Positions 15,908 to 25,100 are shown, counted from the stretch's first letter. The stretch: DNA of 64,000 bases from Saccharospirillum sp040881935 (GCF_040881935.1 NZ_JBBECH010000026.1:66451-130450), one strand, 5' to 3'. Notes: a model not told the origin generated them from the sequence alone. A program made the numbers and translations.

Positions 15908-16588
15908 CTAACTTATTCCCTTCGCCATTGAAAGTTTATTCGGTAGGGAGCGAACAGCTAGTTTTTTACCCTGCTTGCCGTTTAGTTCATCGTAAAATAT
16001 GTGTTCCGAAGTCACTGAAACAAACTTAACAGTCACCTGGCCTGTCTCTCTCAGATTATAAAGCAAGCATTCCTGCCCCCTTGCGTCGGCTTCCATTTCT
16101 ACTAACAGACTTGTATAGCTGCATTCTGGTATGCTCTGACACATAGCTATAATTGCTTGGGTAAGTGGTGCTTTATAGCCAGTTCGACTTTGACCGCCGT
16201 TTTTACTGCCCGTTTTGCGCCGGGATTCATCCTTATCCCAAAGATCAATACCTGCAAAACCCATTGCCTCGGTCAGATCCCGCCAATGAGACTCCAGGGC
16301 ATCCAGCATTTCAGGCACAACGGCTGCCCCAGCGAACCAATGTTCGGCTAAATCCTCTCCACGGCCTGCTAGCTCAATAGCTGCATCTACCCCGGTATGG
16401 CGTCCCCATTTTTGATATTCGGATTCGGCCCAAAGCTCCAGCGGTTCCACTAGGTCGCGTCTGATCGTTTCTGCGACCTCTGGGGAGCCATTAAACTCAC
16501 GAAAAACAGTCATTGCTGCTTGACGTTCGGTAGGGTCTAGTAAGGGCACAATTTCCACTGGTACAACAAGGTTTTTGCGGGGTTTCAC
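15908..16588 (-). CDS. Unknown 226-residue protein coupled to the integrase
   Basis: Its ATG overlaps the integrase stop by 4 bp, so it is translated with the integrase. The N-terminal 110 residues are helical and acidic (LLDPTERQAAMTVFREFNG; a cluster with WAESEYQKWGRH), and the second half begins with a charged KDESRRKTGSKNGGQ stretch and contains three spaced cysteines. There is no signal peptide or membrane segment. I recognise no family. As part of the integrase transcript it could be a regulator, an excision factor or an accessory gene. A 92-bp gap separates it from the AlpA gene. Confidence 0.6.
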   Translation of the reverse strand: MKPRKNLVVPVEIVPLLDPTERQAAMTVFREFNGSPEVAETIRRDLVEPLELWAESEYQKWGRHTGVDAAIELAGRGEDLAEHWFAGAAVVPEMLDALESHWRDLTEAMGFAGIDLWDKDESRRKTGSKNGGQSRTGYKAPLTQAIIAMCQSIPECSYTSLLVEMEADARGQECLLYNLRETGQVTVKFVSVTSEHIFYDELNGKQGKKLAVRSLPNKLSMAKGIS

Positions 16589-17865
16589 GCGCTGGCCTCC
16601 CTGTTAAATGGGATAACCTGGGCGCTCGGCTCTGGCTTGCCCTCAACCATGCGCTGCAGCATTTCCAGGGCCTCTTGCTGTTCATCGTGCATTGAATCAT
16701 GGGCGTAGTGTTTGGCCTGGATGCCTCCCAGTCCGTGACTGAGTAGGCGTGCCAGTACATCGCTTGAGACACGATAGGGCTTTTTCATCAAACGGGTTTC
16801 AATGGTGGCGCGTATGGTGCCAGCGGTGAACCTCTCGCCCTCAAGCTCGCCAGCCTCGGCCATTTCAGCGCATACCCGCCGGGTGATTCGGTTGAGGTAG
16901 TCAATGTCGATTGGTGTGCTTCCCCCATTGCTTGAGAACACATAAGCGCCGCCGCCGGTTATGCCATCGATCAATTCCAGGGCTTGAGGCAAGAGCGGCA
17001 CTGTATGCCGCCTGGGCAGCGCTCTGCGGCCTTTGCTGTCCATTATGGTCATGGTCATGGCGTCCCGGTCGATGTCTGCCAGGGTAACGCGGGCCAGTTG
17101 TTGCTGGCGTTGGCCGCCTGTAATGACGTGCAGCATGGCCAGTGACCGGCGGGGTTCATCTAATAGCTGGATGCGCCGCCAGTATGCCCGGAACTCTGCC
17201 AATGACAGTGCGCGGTCTCTGGCCTGGCTGGAGCCTTTCACTTTGCGCATATCACGGGCCGGGTTAGTTGCCACCTTCATGGCTCGCATTGAGGCGGGCG
17301 CGTTCACATCGCCTCGAGCATTGATGGCCTCGCTGAATGCTGTGCGGATATAAGAGCGCAGTTTGTCAGCCTGTCTCGGCTTGCCTGCCTCCTTGATGGC
17401 TCCGATTATCTGGACGCAATCATCCAGGTTGATCTGGTTGGCTTGTTTGTTCCATAGCTTTGGGAAGGGGGTTTGAACGTCTTTGGCAAAGGCATTGGCC
17501 ACGGCTCTGGCAGAATACTTGCCCTGTGATTCTAAAAGCTGGACGTATGCCATCAGCAGTGCGCCAAAGGTAGCGCCGGTCGTGTCCTCTTTGGCCGGGC
17601 TGGGGTCTTTGCCCAGTTCCAGCATCGACTGTATGCGCTTTGCCTCTTTTCGGGCCGCCTCGGGTGTGATCGGGCCATTCCTGCCAATGGTTATTTTCTT
17701 GACCTTGCCACCCAATCGCCCCTGGTAGAAAAAGGTTTGAGTGCCGCCGGGGCTTACCCGAACACCGAAGCCAGTCAGCGAATCATCCCAGTAGATCACC
17801 TGGGTGCCTGGGGTTGGTTCCAGCTTGGCTAGGCCTGTTTTGTTTAACCGGATTTTAGCGCTCAT
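16585..17865 (-). CDS. int: Tyrosine-type site-specific integrase
   Basis: 426 residues from ATG 17865, which follows GAGGGA by nine bases. The N-terminal 90 residues are the DUF4102-type arm-binding domain (MSAKIRLNKTGLAKLEP; SLTGFGVRVSPGG; ITIGRNGPITPEAARKEA). A core-binding domain follows (about 120-230) and then the catalytic domain: first Arg in TGGQRQQQLARV, second Arg in TAGTIRATIETRL, His in LLSHGLGGIQ and Tyr in AKHYAHDSM. The first His of the usual HxxR box is replaced by Gly, as seems common in this SHGLGG subfamily. It lies at the right end of the element, reading away from the repeat at 18022, and would catalyse insertion into tRNA-Leu. Confidence 0.93.
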   Translation of the reverse strand: MSAKIRLNKTGLAKLEPTPGTQVIYWDDSLTGFGVRVSPGGTQTFFYQGRLGGKVKKITIGRNGPITPEAARKEAKRIQSMLELGKDPSPAKEDTTGATFGALLMAYVQLLESQGKYSARAVANAFAKDVQTPFPKLWNKQANQINLDDCVQIIGAIKEAGKPRQADKLRSYIRTAFSEAINARGDVNAPASMRAMKVATNPARDMRKVKGSSQARDRALSLAEFRAYWRRIQLLDEPRRSLAMLHVITGGQRQQQLARVTLADIDRDAMTMTIMDSKGRRALPRRHTVPLLPQALELIDGITGGGAYVFSSNGGSTPIDIDYLNRITRRVCAEMAEAGELEGERFTAGTIRATIETRLMKKPYRVSSDVLARLLSHGLGGIQAKHYAHDSMHDEQQEALEMLQRMVEGKPEPSAQVIPFNREASA

Positions 17866-17893
17866 TAGATAGTCCCTCGGTGATACATATCTG

Positions 17894-17915
17894 AAATATG
17901 TAGCAGATATGTAGC
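17894..17915 (+). repeat. Terminal 22-bp repeat, probable integrase arm site (right)
   Basis: Exact copy of 8906-8927. It lies 28 bp before the integrase start codon, so occupancy could also repress the integrase. A further related half-site, ATACATATCTG, lies just before it in the opposite orientation. Confidence 0.6.
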
Positions 17916-18021
17916 AGATGGATTCAAAGTTAATCCAAACACAAGGGACTAGTTTAGCTTGAAAGCGCCTATTTGCAAGGGTTGTTAGTGCTACATAAAA
18001 GTAGTTAAAAGCGGCGTTGAT

Positions 18022-18080
18022 GGACTTAAAATCCCTCGGCCATTGCGGCCGTGCCGGTTCGATTCCGGCTCCGGGCACCA
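18022..18080 (+). repeat. Right attachment repeat (59 bp)
   Basis: The displaced original 3' end of tRNA-Leu(TAA), differing from the left copy at one base. It has no 5' tRNA half and is not a functional gene. Confidence 0.93.
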
Positions 18081-18183
18081 GTTTCAGCCATAGCACTTAC
18101 TAACCCAAGCAGCCTATAGCCCTTCAATGAACAGCCTGTTTTATCCAGCATCTTCATAAGCCAGATTAAGATCTCCAGCGTTC

Positions 18184-18741
18184 TCAGAATGCCAGTGCCA
18201 GTTGACGTTCATCTTTGGGTGCCTCTGCCTTATCCGTGTCGTTAACCGCCTCGGAGCGAGTTTTGCCAAAGGGTCTGAATATAAACACCACGGTATTGCT
18301 ATCATCACCCGCCTGTTTCATTTGCGCCCGCTTGGTGTCGTCGTACTCGCCCTGGGGTGGCCAGCACAGTACGGCGCTGCTCTGGCCGTTGTGCAGCACG
18401 TCGTCCAGCGTTTTCCAGTAATCTCTGATGGTGCGTGTATGGATTATCTGAATCTTGCGGGTATCGACACCAGCGCGCGTCAGCGCCCGTTCATTGGGCA
18501 GGCAGGGTGGGGCGATGAATGTAATCCACTTCTTCTGTTGGCTTAGCTGTGCCAGTACCGGTACCAGCAGCTGCAGTTGCTTTAACCCCTCGGCCTGACA
18601 AAACACTTCGGTCAGGGTGCCCATTGCCAGGGTTTCCGCCGCCGCTCGGCCGTGCTGTGGTTGAGGCCGTGTCGACAGACTGCGCCAGGCAGGAACATGT
18701 AAGTTGGTTTCGGTCTGAATGATCTGTGCGGTTGCTGACAT
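18184..18741 (-). CDS. sulA: SulA-like SOS cell division inhibitor
   Basis: 185 residues from ATG 18741; GGAG lies eight bases upstream, whereas an upstream ATG at 18765 falls inside a LexA site. The region LQLLVPVLAQLSQQKKWITF, AGVDTRKIQIIHT, a W in the DYWKTLDDVL helix and SSAVLCWPP follow the SulA fold, and VVFIFRPFGK matches its end. SulA binds FtsZ and blocks division until DNA damage is repaired; Lon, also in this window, degrades it. Two perfect LexA boxes precede the gene. lexA, often adjacent in relatives, is not here. An ImuA-like RecA-fold protein is the alternative, but no imuB or dnaE2 follows. Confidence 0.8.
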   Translation of the reverse strand: MSATAQIIQTETNLHVPAWRSLSTRPQPQHGRAAAETLAMGTLTEVFCQAEGLKQLQLLVPVLAQLSQQKKWITFIAPPCLPNERALTRAGVDTRKIQIIHTRTIRDYWKTLDDVLHNGQSSAVLCWPPQGEYDDTKRAQMKQAGDDSNTVVFIFRPFGKTRSEAVNDTDKAEAPKDERQLALAF

Positions 18742-18757
18742 GACGGTTTCTCCGTTA

Positions 18758-18773
18758 CTGTTCATTTATACAG
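18758..18773. promoter_or_regulatory. LexA box 1 of sulA
   Basis: CTGT-N8-ACAG, a perfect gammaproteobacterial LexA operator, 16 bp upstream of the sulA start. Confidence 0.9.
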
Positions 18774-18776
18774 TAG

Positions 18777-18792
18777 CTGTAGTTATATACAG
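18777..18792. promoter_or_regulatory. LexA box 2 of sulA
   Basis: CTGTAGTTATATACAG, a second perfect operator, centred 19 bp from the first. TATATAC-type sequence here may also be the -10 element. Confidence 0.9.
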
Positions 18793-18944
18793 TGAATTGG
18801 AGGTCGTCAACTTTTTTTGTGATGGAGTTGGGTTCTTAGCTTAAATATGGGAATCCGCGGTGACTGGCACGGACTCTTGGCATCAAGGCGATGCAAGCTC
18901 CGAAACTCGAGTCGTAGGTCCTGTTTGGTTGCAAGGTGGCAGGC

Positions 18945-18969
18945 AAAAAAAAGCCCTCCAAAAGAGGGC
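18945..18969 (-). terminator. Terminator after the sulfite reductase operon
   Basis: Minus strand GCCCTC, a 5-nt loop, GAGGGC and eight Ts, 24 bp after the DUF934 stop. Confidence 0.85.
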
Positions 18970-18992
18970 CAATTTGGGGATGGAGTATTGCC

Positions 18993-19475
18993 TTAGCGGC
19001 GCTCGAACAGCGGTGTGCTGTCGGTACCACTTTGATAACGCACGCTGAAGGGAGCCTGCAGCGCCAGGGCGGTCGCAGCCTCTTCTTCGGTTCGGCATGC
19101 AAAAGTATCGATACCACAGCGACCCATATAGAACATCTGGTCGGGCAGGAAATCGCCAATGGCGCGAATCTCGCCCTGGTAGCGGTAACGCTCACGTAAG
19201 AGACGGGCCTTGGAGAAACCCCGGCCATCGGCAAACTTGGGGAAGCGCAGCGCGATCAGGGCCAGGTCATCAAGGCTGTCGGTGACATCTTCGGCCATTT
19301 GTTCATCGTTCAGCCAGACACCAATATCGCGGTCTGCGGCATCCCATTCGGATTTCTGCGCCCGGTAAAGCGCCAGTGGCAGAATGATCGGGCCTGTGAC
19401 CGGAATGGGGGCGTCTTCTTCAACCAGCGTCCAAAGGTCGTCCTGGCGTTGGCCGCCTTTAATGAGATTTTGCAT
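18993..19475 (-). CDS. DUF934 protein, sulfite reduction accessory
   Basis: 160 residues from ATG 19475, with AAGGAG seven bases before it. The DUF934 pattern is clear: VWLNDEQMAEDVTDSLDDL, LIALRFPKFADGRGFSKARLLRERY, GEIRAIGDFLPDQMFYMGRCG. Members are almost always encoded directly after a CysI-type sulfite reductase and are annotated as oxidoreductases or electron-transfer partners of sulfite reduction, though the exact activity is unproven. The start overlaps the end of cysI by 17 bp, indicating coupled translation. Confidence 0.88.
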   Translation of the reverse strand: MQNLIKGGQRQDDLWTLVEEDAPIPVTGPIILPLALYRAQKSEWDAADRDIGVWLNDEQMAEDVTDSLDDLALIALRFPKFADGRGFSKARLLRERYRYQGEIRAIGDFLPDQMFYMGRCGIDTFACRTEEEAATALALQAPFSVRYQSGTDSTPLFERR

Positions 19476-21120
19476 AAACACGCTCCTTGAAAGGCTCGAT
19501 ACCGACTCGGTCAACCGTATCGATGAACGCTTCGTCCGGGCGACGATGGTCAACATATACCTGGATCACCTTATCGACCACGGCTGGTACTTCATCGGCT
19601 TTAAAGGAAGGGCCGAGGATTTTGCCAACCCGGGCGTTTAGACCCGAATCGCCGCCAAGCGATACCTGATAGAACTCTTCGCCTTTCTTGTCCACGCCCA
19701 GAATGCCGATGTTACCGATGTGGTGGTGGCCACAGGCGTTCATGCAGCCGGAAATGTTCAGATCTATGTCGCCCAGATCAAACAGGTAATCCAGGTCATC
19801 GAACTGGGCTTGAATAGCCTCGGCAATGGGAATCGACTTGGCGTTGGCCAGGGCGCAATAATCGCCGCCCGGGCAGCAGATCACGTCGGTCAGAGTACCT
19901 ATGGTTGGGGTGGCAAAGCCGTGCTGTTTGGCCGCTTCCCAGAGGTCGAACAATTGATTCTGACGTACGTCGGCGAGAATCAGGTTCTGTTCGTGGCTGA
20001 CGCGCAAACCGCCCAGTGAAAACCCATCGGCCAGCTGTGCCGCAGCACGCATCTGGCCAGAGGTGCAGTCGCCTGGCGCATAGCCCACCTTCTTCAACGA
20101 TAGGGTGACCGCTGCATAGCCCGGTTTTTTGTGCCGGGTGACGTTGCGTTCCAGCCAGCGGCCGAAGCCGGGGTGGGCTGCTTTCTGTTCAGTCAGCAGG
20201 GCGTCTGCCTCACTCAGTGCAGCATAGTCCGGATCAACAAAGTGCTTGGCGACGCGTTCGATTTCAGTGTTAATCAGGGTGCCCGGGCCATCTTTCAGGT
20301 GCGCCCATTCGGCTTCAACCCGATCCCGGAAGGCATCTACGCCAAGTGCTTTGACCAGAATCTTGATCCGCGCCTTGAATTTGTTGTCACGGCGACCGTT
20401 CAGGTTGTATACCCGTAAAATTGCATCGAGATAGGTCAGCAGGTGCTTGGTGGGCAGGAAATCTCGGACGTTTTGCCCAACCAGGGGCGTACGGCCGAGC
20501 CCACCGCCGACAAAGACGCGAAAGCCCATTTCACCGGCTTCGTTAAGAACCAGTTCAAGGCCTATATCGTGAAAGCGCACGGCAGCGCGGTCGGAATTCG
20601 GACTGGCGTTGACCGCAATCTTGAATTTGCGTGGCAGGAAGGCGAATTCAGGATGCAGGGTCGACCATTGACGAATCAGTTCGCACCAGGGGCGCGGATC
20701 GGCAATTTCGTCGTGGACAACACCGGCAAACTGGTCGGTTGTGGTATTGCGAATGCAGTTGCCTGACGTTTGAATGGCGTGCATTTGAACCTCGGCCAGA
20801 CCCGCCAGGATGTCAGGCACGTCTTCCAGCGCTGGCCAGTTAAACTGGACGTTCTGGCGCGTGGTGAAGTGGGCATAGCCCTTGTCATACTGCTCGGTCA
20901 GGTCAGCCAGGCGATAGAGCTGACGAGACGACAGCAAGCCGTAGGGGATGGCGATGCGCAGCATGGGAGCGTGGCGTTGGATATAGAGGCCGTTTTGCAG
21001 GCGCAGCGGCAGAAACTCGTCATCGGCAATTTTGCCGTCGAGGTAGCGCTCAGTTTGCTCTCTAAACTGGGCAACGCGTTCATCGACCACTGTCTGATCG
21101 AACGAATCGTACAAGTACAT
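19459..21120 (-). CDS. cysI: Sulfite reductase hemoprotein (CysI-type)
   Basis: 553 residues. Siroheme/4Fe-4S enzyme that reduces sulfite to sulfide by six electrons in cysteine synthesis. Ferredoxin-like half-domains alternate with siroheme-binding halves: YAHFTTRQNVQFNW, QTSGNCIRNTTTDQFAG, KFKIAVNAS, and cluster cysteines in DVICCPGGDYCALA (about 430) and NISGCMNACGHHHIGNIG (about 475). It matches the Pseudomonas-type enzyme that pairs with a DUF934 partner and lacks a CysJ flavoprotein. No cysJ or cysG is nearby. It is the first gene of the operon, with an AT-rich promoter region upstream. Confidence 0.92.
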   Translation of the reverse strand: MYLYDSFDQTVVDERVAQFREQTERYLDGKIADDEFLPLRLQNGLYIQRHAPMLRIAIPYGLLSSRQLYRLADLTEQYDKGYAHFTTRQNVQFNWPALEDVPDILAGLAEVQMHAIQTSGNCIRNTTTDQFAGVVHDEIADPRPWCELIRQWSTLHPEFAFLPRKFKIAVNASPNSDRAAVRFHDIGLELVLNEAGEMGFRVFVGGGLGRTPLVGQNVRDFLPTKHLLTYLDAILRVYNLNGRRDNKFKARIKILVKALGVDAFRDRVEAEWAHLKDGPGTLINTEIERVAKHFVDPDYAALSEADALLTEQKAAHPGFGRWLERNVTRHKKPGYAAVTLSLKKVGYAPGDCTSGQMRAAAQLADGFSLGGLRVSHEQNLILADVRQNQLFDLWEAAKQHGFATPTIGTLTDVICCPGGDYCALANAKSIPIAEAIQAQFDDLDYLFDLGDIDLNISGCMNACGHHHIGNIGILGVDKKGEEFYQVSLGGDSGLNARVGKILGPSFKADEVPAVVDKVIQVYVDHRRPDEAFIDTVDRVGIEPFKERVYAKSH

Positions 21121-21464
21121 GCAGTCCGCCTATCCAATGAGGGTGTTGGCTGACACTATAAAGAAAGTCTCTTATTCCATAAACAATTTATATTTCATAA
21201 TTTTATACCATACCGTTATATGTCATGACTTGAACCTGTGCTCAATAGACGATTAAATGTCGGGCGTAAATACGACTCGGTACTGAGGCGATTGTCAGTC
21301 GTCGTTGAGTTCCTTCCGGTTGAGCTGAATCTGGCCGAAGTGGAACACAATTTTATTGGGCAATCGCGATCACTACACGGAACGAGTCGGCTCCGGCAAG
21401 CCGCAGGTAGGATGCTGCCACACCACACAATTGCTCACAAAAAGAACAAAACGGGGATCTCATC
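21121..21464. promoter_or_regulatory. cysI upstream region with CysB-like AT-rich sites
   Basis: 344 bases without a gene. From 21170 to 21225 the sequence is a run of TTAT/ATAA motifs (TTATTCCATAAACAATTTAT and a similar block ending CCGTTATATG), which is the style of CysB activator sites upstream of cys promoters. TATAAAG at 21158-21164 may belong to the promoter. The remainder leads to the 38-residue peptide gene on the plus strand. Confidence 0.4.
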
Positions 21465-21581
21465 ATGGCAACAACCAAAAAATCCGGCATGACAGATGCG
21501 CAAGCAGACGCCATTGCGGCTGTCATCATTGTTACGACGGTTGTAGTTGCAGCGGTTTACTGGGTAGCAACGGCTACCTGA
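21465..21581 (+). CDS. 38-residue single-pass membrane peptide
   Basis: ATG 21465 to TGA 21581. The N-terminus is polar (MATTKKSGMTDAQADA) and the rest is one strong hydrophobic helix (residues 17-35, AIAAVIIVTTVVVAAVYWVA). GGGGATCT precedes the start and an intrinsic terminator follows 34 bp after the stop, so it looks like a complete monocistronic unit. Codon use is ordinary. No family name is known to me. It could be a small regulatory membrane protein. Confidence 0.62.
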   Translation: MATTKKSGMTDAQADAIAAVIIVTTVVVAAVYWVATAT

Positions 21582-21612
21582 TCGCATGGCTAACGGATAA
21601 AAGTAACATTAA

Positions 21613-21637
21613 AGAGGCCCTGAAACGGGCCTTTTTG
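21613..21637 (+). terminator. Intrinsic terminator after the small membrane peptide
   Basis: AGGCCC-TGAAAC-GGGCCT followed by TTTT. Confidence 0.85.
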
Positions 21638-21656
21638 ACTGCGGTAGTAGCAATTT

Positions 21657-21890
21657 TTAGGGCGCCAGCAGATGCACCAGGCCAATTAGGCTGAATACGA
21701 ATAACACGGTGAACAGGATGCCACCGATAATGAATGGCCAAATACTGCCCGATGAAAAATCGCTTATTCGATTCTTGTCACTTTGGACACCCACCAGCCC
21801 TGCCAGCAGGCTGATCAGTAACTTGGTCACCCTGGGTTTCGCCGGACGCTTTTCAGTGTCATCGACGGTCGAACCTGTCTTACCAGACAT
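21657..21890 (-). CDS. DUF2970 membrane protein
   Basis: 77 residues from ATG 21890. The family core is present: LLAGLVGVQSDKNRISDFSSG, then a hydrophobic helix IWPFIIGGILFTVLFVFSLI with a conserved WPFI entry. DUF2970 proteins are short, single- or double-pass membrane proteins of unknown role, common in gamma- and betaproteobacteria. Divergent from gdhB, 259 bp away. Confidence 0.85.
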   Translation of the reverse strand: MSGKTGSTVDDTEKRPAKPRVTKLLISLLAGLVGVQSDKNRISDFSSGSIWPFIIGGILFTVLFVFSLIGLVHLLAP

Positions 21891-22149
21891 GATACAGTCT
21901 CTCACCTCGTTATTATCAAATAGATTTCATAAATGCGACCCTGCATCCCTGAATGCGACAAAGCCCCGGAATTCATTCTCCGGCAGGGTGAAAGGGGGGA
22001 GCGTTTACTAGAGAATACACCCGGTTCAACTAGTATCAAGCCTATACCCGGATCATTAACACCAAAACAACACGCTCCATACTACCTGCAAATCAACAGT
22101 GAGCAATGTCTGACATTGCCGGACATAAAAAGAAATTCAGAGGCCAACA

Positions 22150-25100
22150 ATGACGCAAACCATGTCTCATCAGAGAAGTGAGCTACTCGATAGCCTGCAT
22201 ACCCGCCTGCAGCCTCACTTTCCGAAAGAGCACAGTGACAATTTAAAGACGCTGATCAACGCCCTGTTCAAGCATGCGTCAATGCAAGATTTGCTTTCCT
22301 ATGAATTGACCGACCTGTCCGGTCTGGTGGTATCCATGTGGCGTACGCTGCAGGGCGGAAAGGCAAAACATGGCCTGGTAAACGTTTTCAACCCGAATGT
22401 CGAAGAGCATGAATGGCAGTCGCCTCATACCATTGTCTCCATCCTGCATTCGGATTTGCCTTTCATCATCGATTCGGTTCGCCTCACCCTGAATCGGCTG
22501 GGCGCCAATATTCACACGATATTTCATGCCAGCCTGGCGGTTTCACGCAAGAAGGACGGCCAGTTTGAGGGGTTTTCGGGTAAGGGCGAGCAGGAATTAC
22601 TGTTGCTGATCGAGGTAGACCGTACCACCATCGCCAGTGAGCGAGACCACATAGAATCCGAGATCCGCTCTGTGGTCAAGGATGTGGAACGTGTGGTCGA
22701 AGATTACCCGAATATCTTGAAGAAAACCGAAGACGCCATTGCCGATTTTAACACACTGCAATACCCGATAGACGCCTCCGAGCTGGATGAAGGTAAGGTG
22801 TTCATGAAATGGCTGGCCAATAACCATTTCACTTTTTTGGCCTACGACGAATACGTCGTCGAGGGTGATACAGTCAAGCAGGTTGAAGGCAGTGCGCTGG
22901 GGTTGTTCAAGAAAACCCAGAAACGCCGCGATGAAACCATCGCTGGCATGTCCGAGCACCGGCGCTCACATGTATTCGAGAAAGAATTGCTGATATTTTC
23001 CAAGTCGGGACATCGTGCAAGCGTTCACCGCCCGGCTTATTCAGACTATGTACTGGTCAAGCATTTTAACGACAAAGGTGAAGTCGTCGGCGGCCGCCGT
23101 TTTCTGGGGCTTTATACTTCCACAGTTTACAACGAGGCGCCCGGCAATATTCCGGTAGTACGCCGCAAAATCGAGCTGGTGCTGGAAAAAAGCGGCTTTG
23201 CCGAAGGCGGGCACAATTACAAGGAACTGGCTTCAATACTGTTTACCTTCCCACGGGATGAATTGATTCAGGCCTCGGTGGATACCTTGCTGAGCATGAC
23301 GCTCGACGTGCTGGCCATTCAGGAGCGCAAGCGCATCCGTTTACTGCTGCGCAAAGACATCTATGGCAAATTCCTGAATGCCATTATCTATATGCCGCGT
23401 GACATCTTTCATTCCCAGTTGCGGCAACAGGTGCACGACCTGCTGGTCGATCAGTTCGATGTGGAAGGCTCCGACTTCACTACGTTTTTTAGCGAGTCTG
23501 TACTGGCGCGTACCCGCTTCGTATTCAAACTGACTCATCCAATTGATGAAGAACTGCCGACAGAGCTGTTGGAAAAACGCATTGTTCAGATAGCACGGCG
23601 CTGGACCGATGAGTTGCAACAGGCGTTGGTTGAATCCTTCGGTGAAGAAAAGGGCATGCGCTTCCATCAGCGTTATGTGGAGGCTTTTCCCGCCAGCTAT
23701 CGCGAGCAATACAGCGCCCGTGTTGCCGTAGCCGATATTCAGCGCATGGAGTCGCTGAACGCAACCAATGCCGACCCGATCACACTCAGCTTCTACCGGT
23801 CGATGGAACCCACCGGCAGCGAGCTGAAACTGAAGATATTCAAGAAGGGCTCGGCTTTACTGTTGTCCGACCTGATTCCGGTCCTGGAAAACCTGGGGCT
23901 CAAGGTCATCGACGAGTACCCCTACGAAATCAATTACGGGGAAGACAATTGCACCTGGATCTACGACTTTTCACTGCTCTATGAGCCCGATCCGGAATTG
24001 GACCCGGCGAAATATCGCGATGAATTTTCCCGGGCCTTCATCAACATCTGGAACGGTCGGGCCGAGAATGATGCCTACAACCAGCTGATCTTGCGTGCCC
24101 GGTTAACCTGGCGCGAAGTGGCGATGTTGCGCGCTTATGCGCATTACATGAAGCAGTTGCGTTTTGGTCTGTCGCAAGAATACATCGCAGACACCCTGAT
24201 CAAATACACCGACATCACCGATATGCTGGCCGAGTTATTTTCGGCACGGTTCAGTCCGGCCAAGCAGAAAGGAAAGTCGCAAGTCGACAAATGGCTGCAA
24301 GGCATAGAACAGTCGCTGGAAGGCGTTAACAACATCAACGAAGACCGCATCATGCGTCGCTATGTGGAGTTGATGAAGGCAACGCTACGCACTAACTTCT
24401 ATCAGGAAGAGGAAACCGGCCGCCGCAAGGATTACATCAGCTTCAAACTGAACCCTGCTAAAATCAGCGGTATTCCCTTGCCCAAGCCGATGTTCGAGAT
24501 CTTCGTCTACTCGCCACGAGTCGAAGGTGTGCACTTGCGCGGCGGCAAGGTCGCCCGTGGTGGACTGCGCTGGTCGGACCGGATTGAGGATTTCCGCACC
24601 GAAGTGCTCGGTCTGGTCAAGGCCCAGCAGGTCAAGAATGCCGTCATTGTTCCGGTAGGCGCCAAAGGCGGTTTCGTTGCCAAGCAGTTGCCGGTTGATG
24701 GAGATCGTGAAGCTTTTATGCGTGAAGGCATTGCCTGTTACAAGACTTTTATTCGCGCTTTGTTGGACGTGACCGATAACCTGAAAGAGGGAGAGCTGGT
24801 CGTACCTGAGAACGTGGTTCGCTACGATGAAGACGACCCTTACCTGGTCGTTGCGGCCGATAAAGGTACCGCAACATTTTCTGATATCGCCAATGCGGTC
24901 GCCGCCGAATACGATTTTTGGCTGGGTGATGCATTTGCCTCGGGTGGCAGTAACGGTTACGACCACAAGAAAATGGGCATTACAGCACGGGGTGCCTGGG
25001 TCAGTGTGCAGCGCCATTTCCGGGAGTTGGGGCTGGATGTGCAAAAAGACCCGATTACCGTGGTCGGCATCGGTGACATGGCCGGTGATGTGTTTGGAAA

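Larger units (their letters stand above)
8817..18080. mobile_element. Integrated phage-satellite-like element in tRNA-Leu
   Basis: About 9.2 kb bounded by 59-bp direct repeats of the tRNA-Leu(TAA) 3' half. All recognisable genes are on the minus strand: integrase, an unknown coupled protein, AlpA-like regulator, small zinc protein, primase/DUF3987 protein, two small proteins, terminase small subunit, HK97 capsid protein, small structural-type protein, and a membrane zinc-ribbon protein. There is no large terminase, portal, prohead protease, tail, lysis or CI-type repressor gene. The content resembles phage-inducible chromosomal islands and capsid-forming satellites but with a smaller morphogenesis set. 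A decayed prophage is the main alternative; against it, the genes are intact, tightly packed and in one direction, and both ends are preserved. Confidence 0.85.

Noticed and set aside
18001..18080. Second tRNA-Leu gene at the right end of the element
   Set aside because: Only the 3' half is present; the 5' acceptor and D-arm are missing, so it is the attachment repeat.
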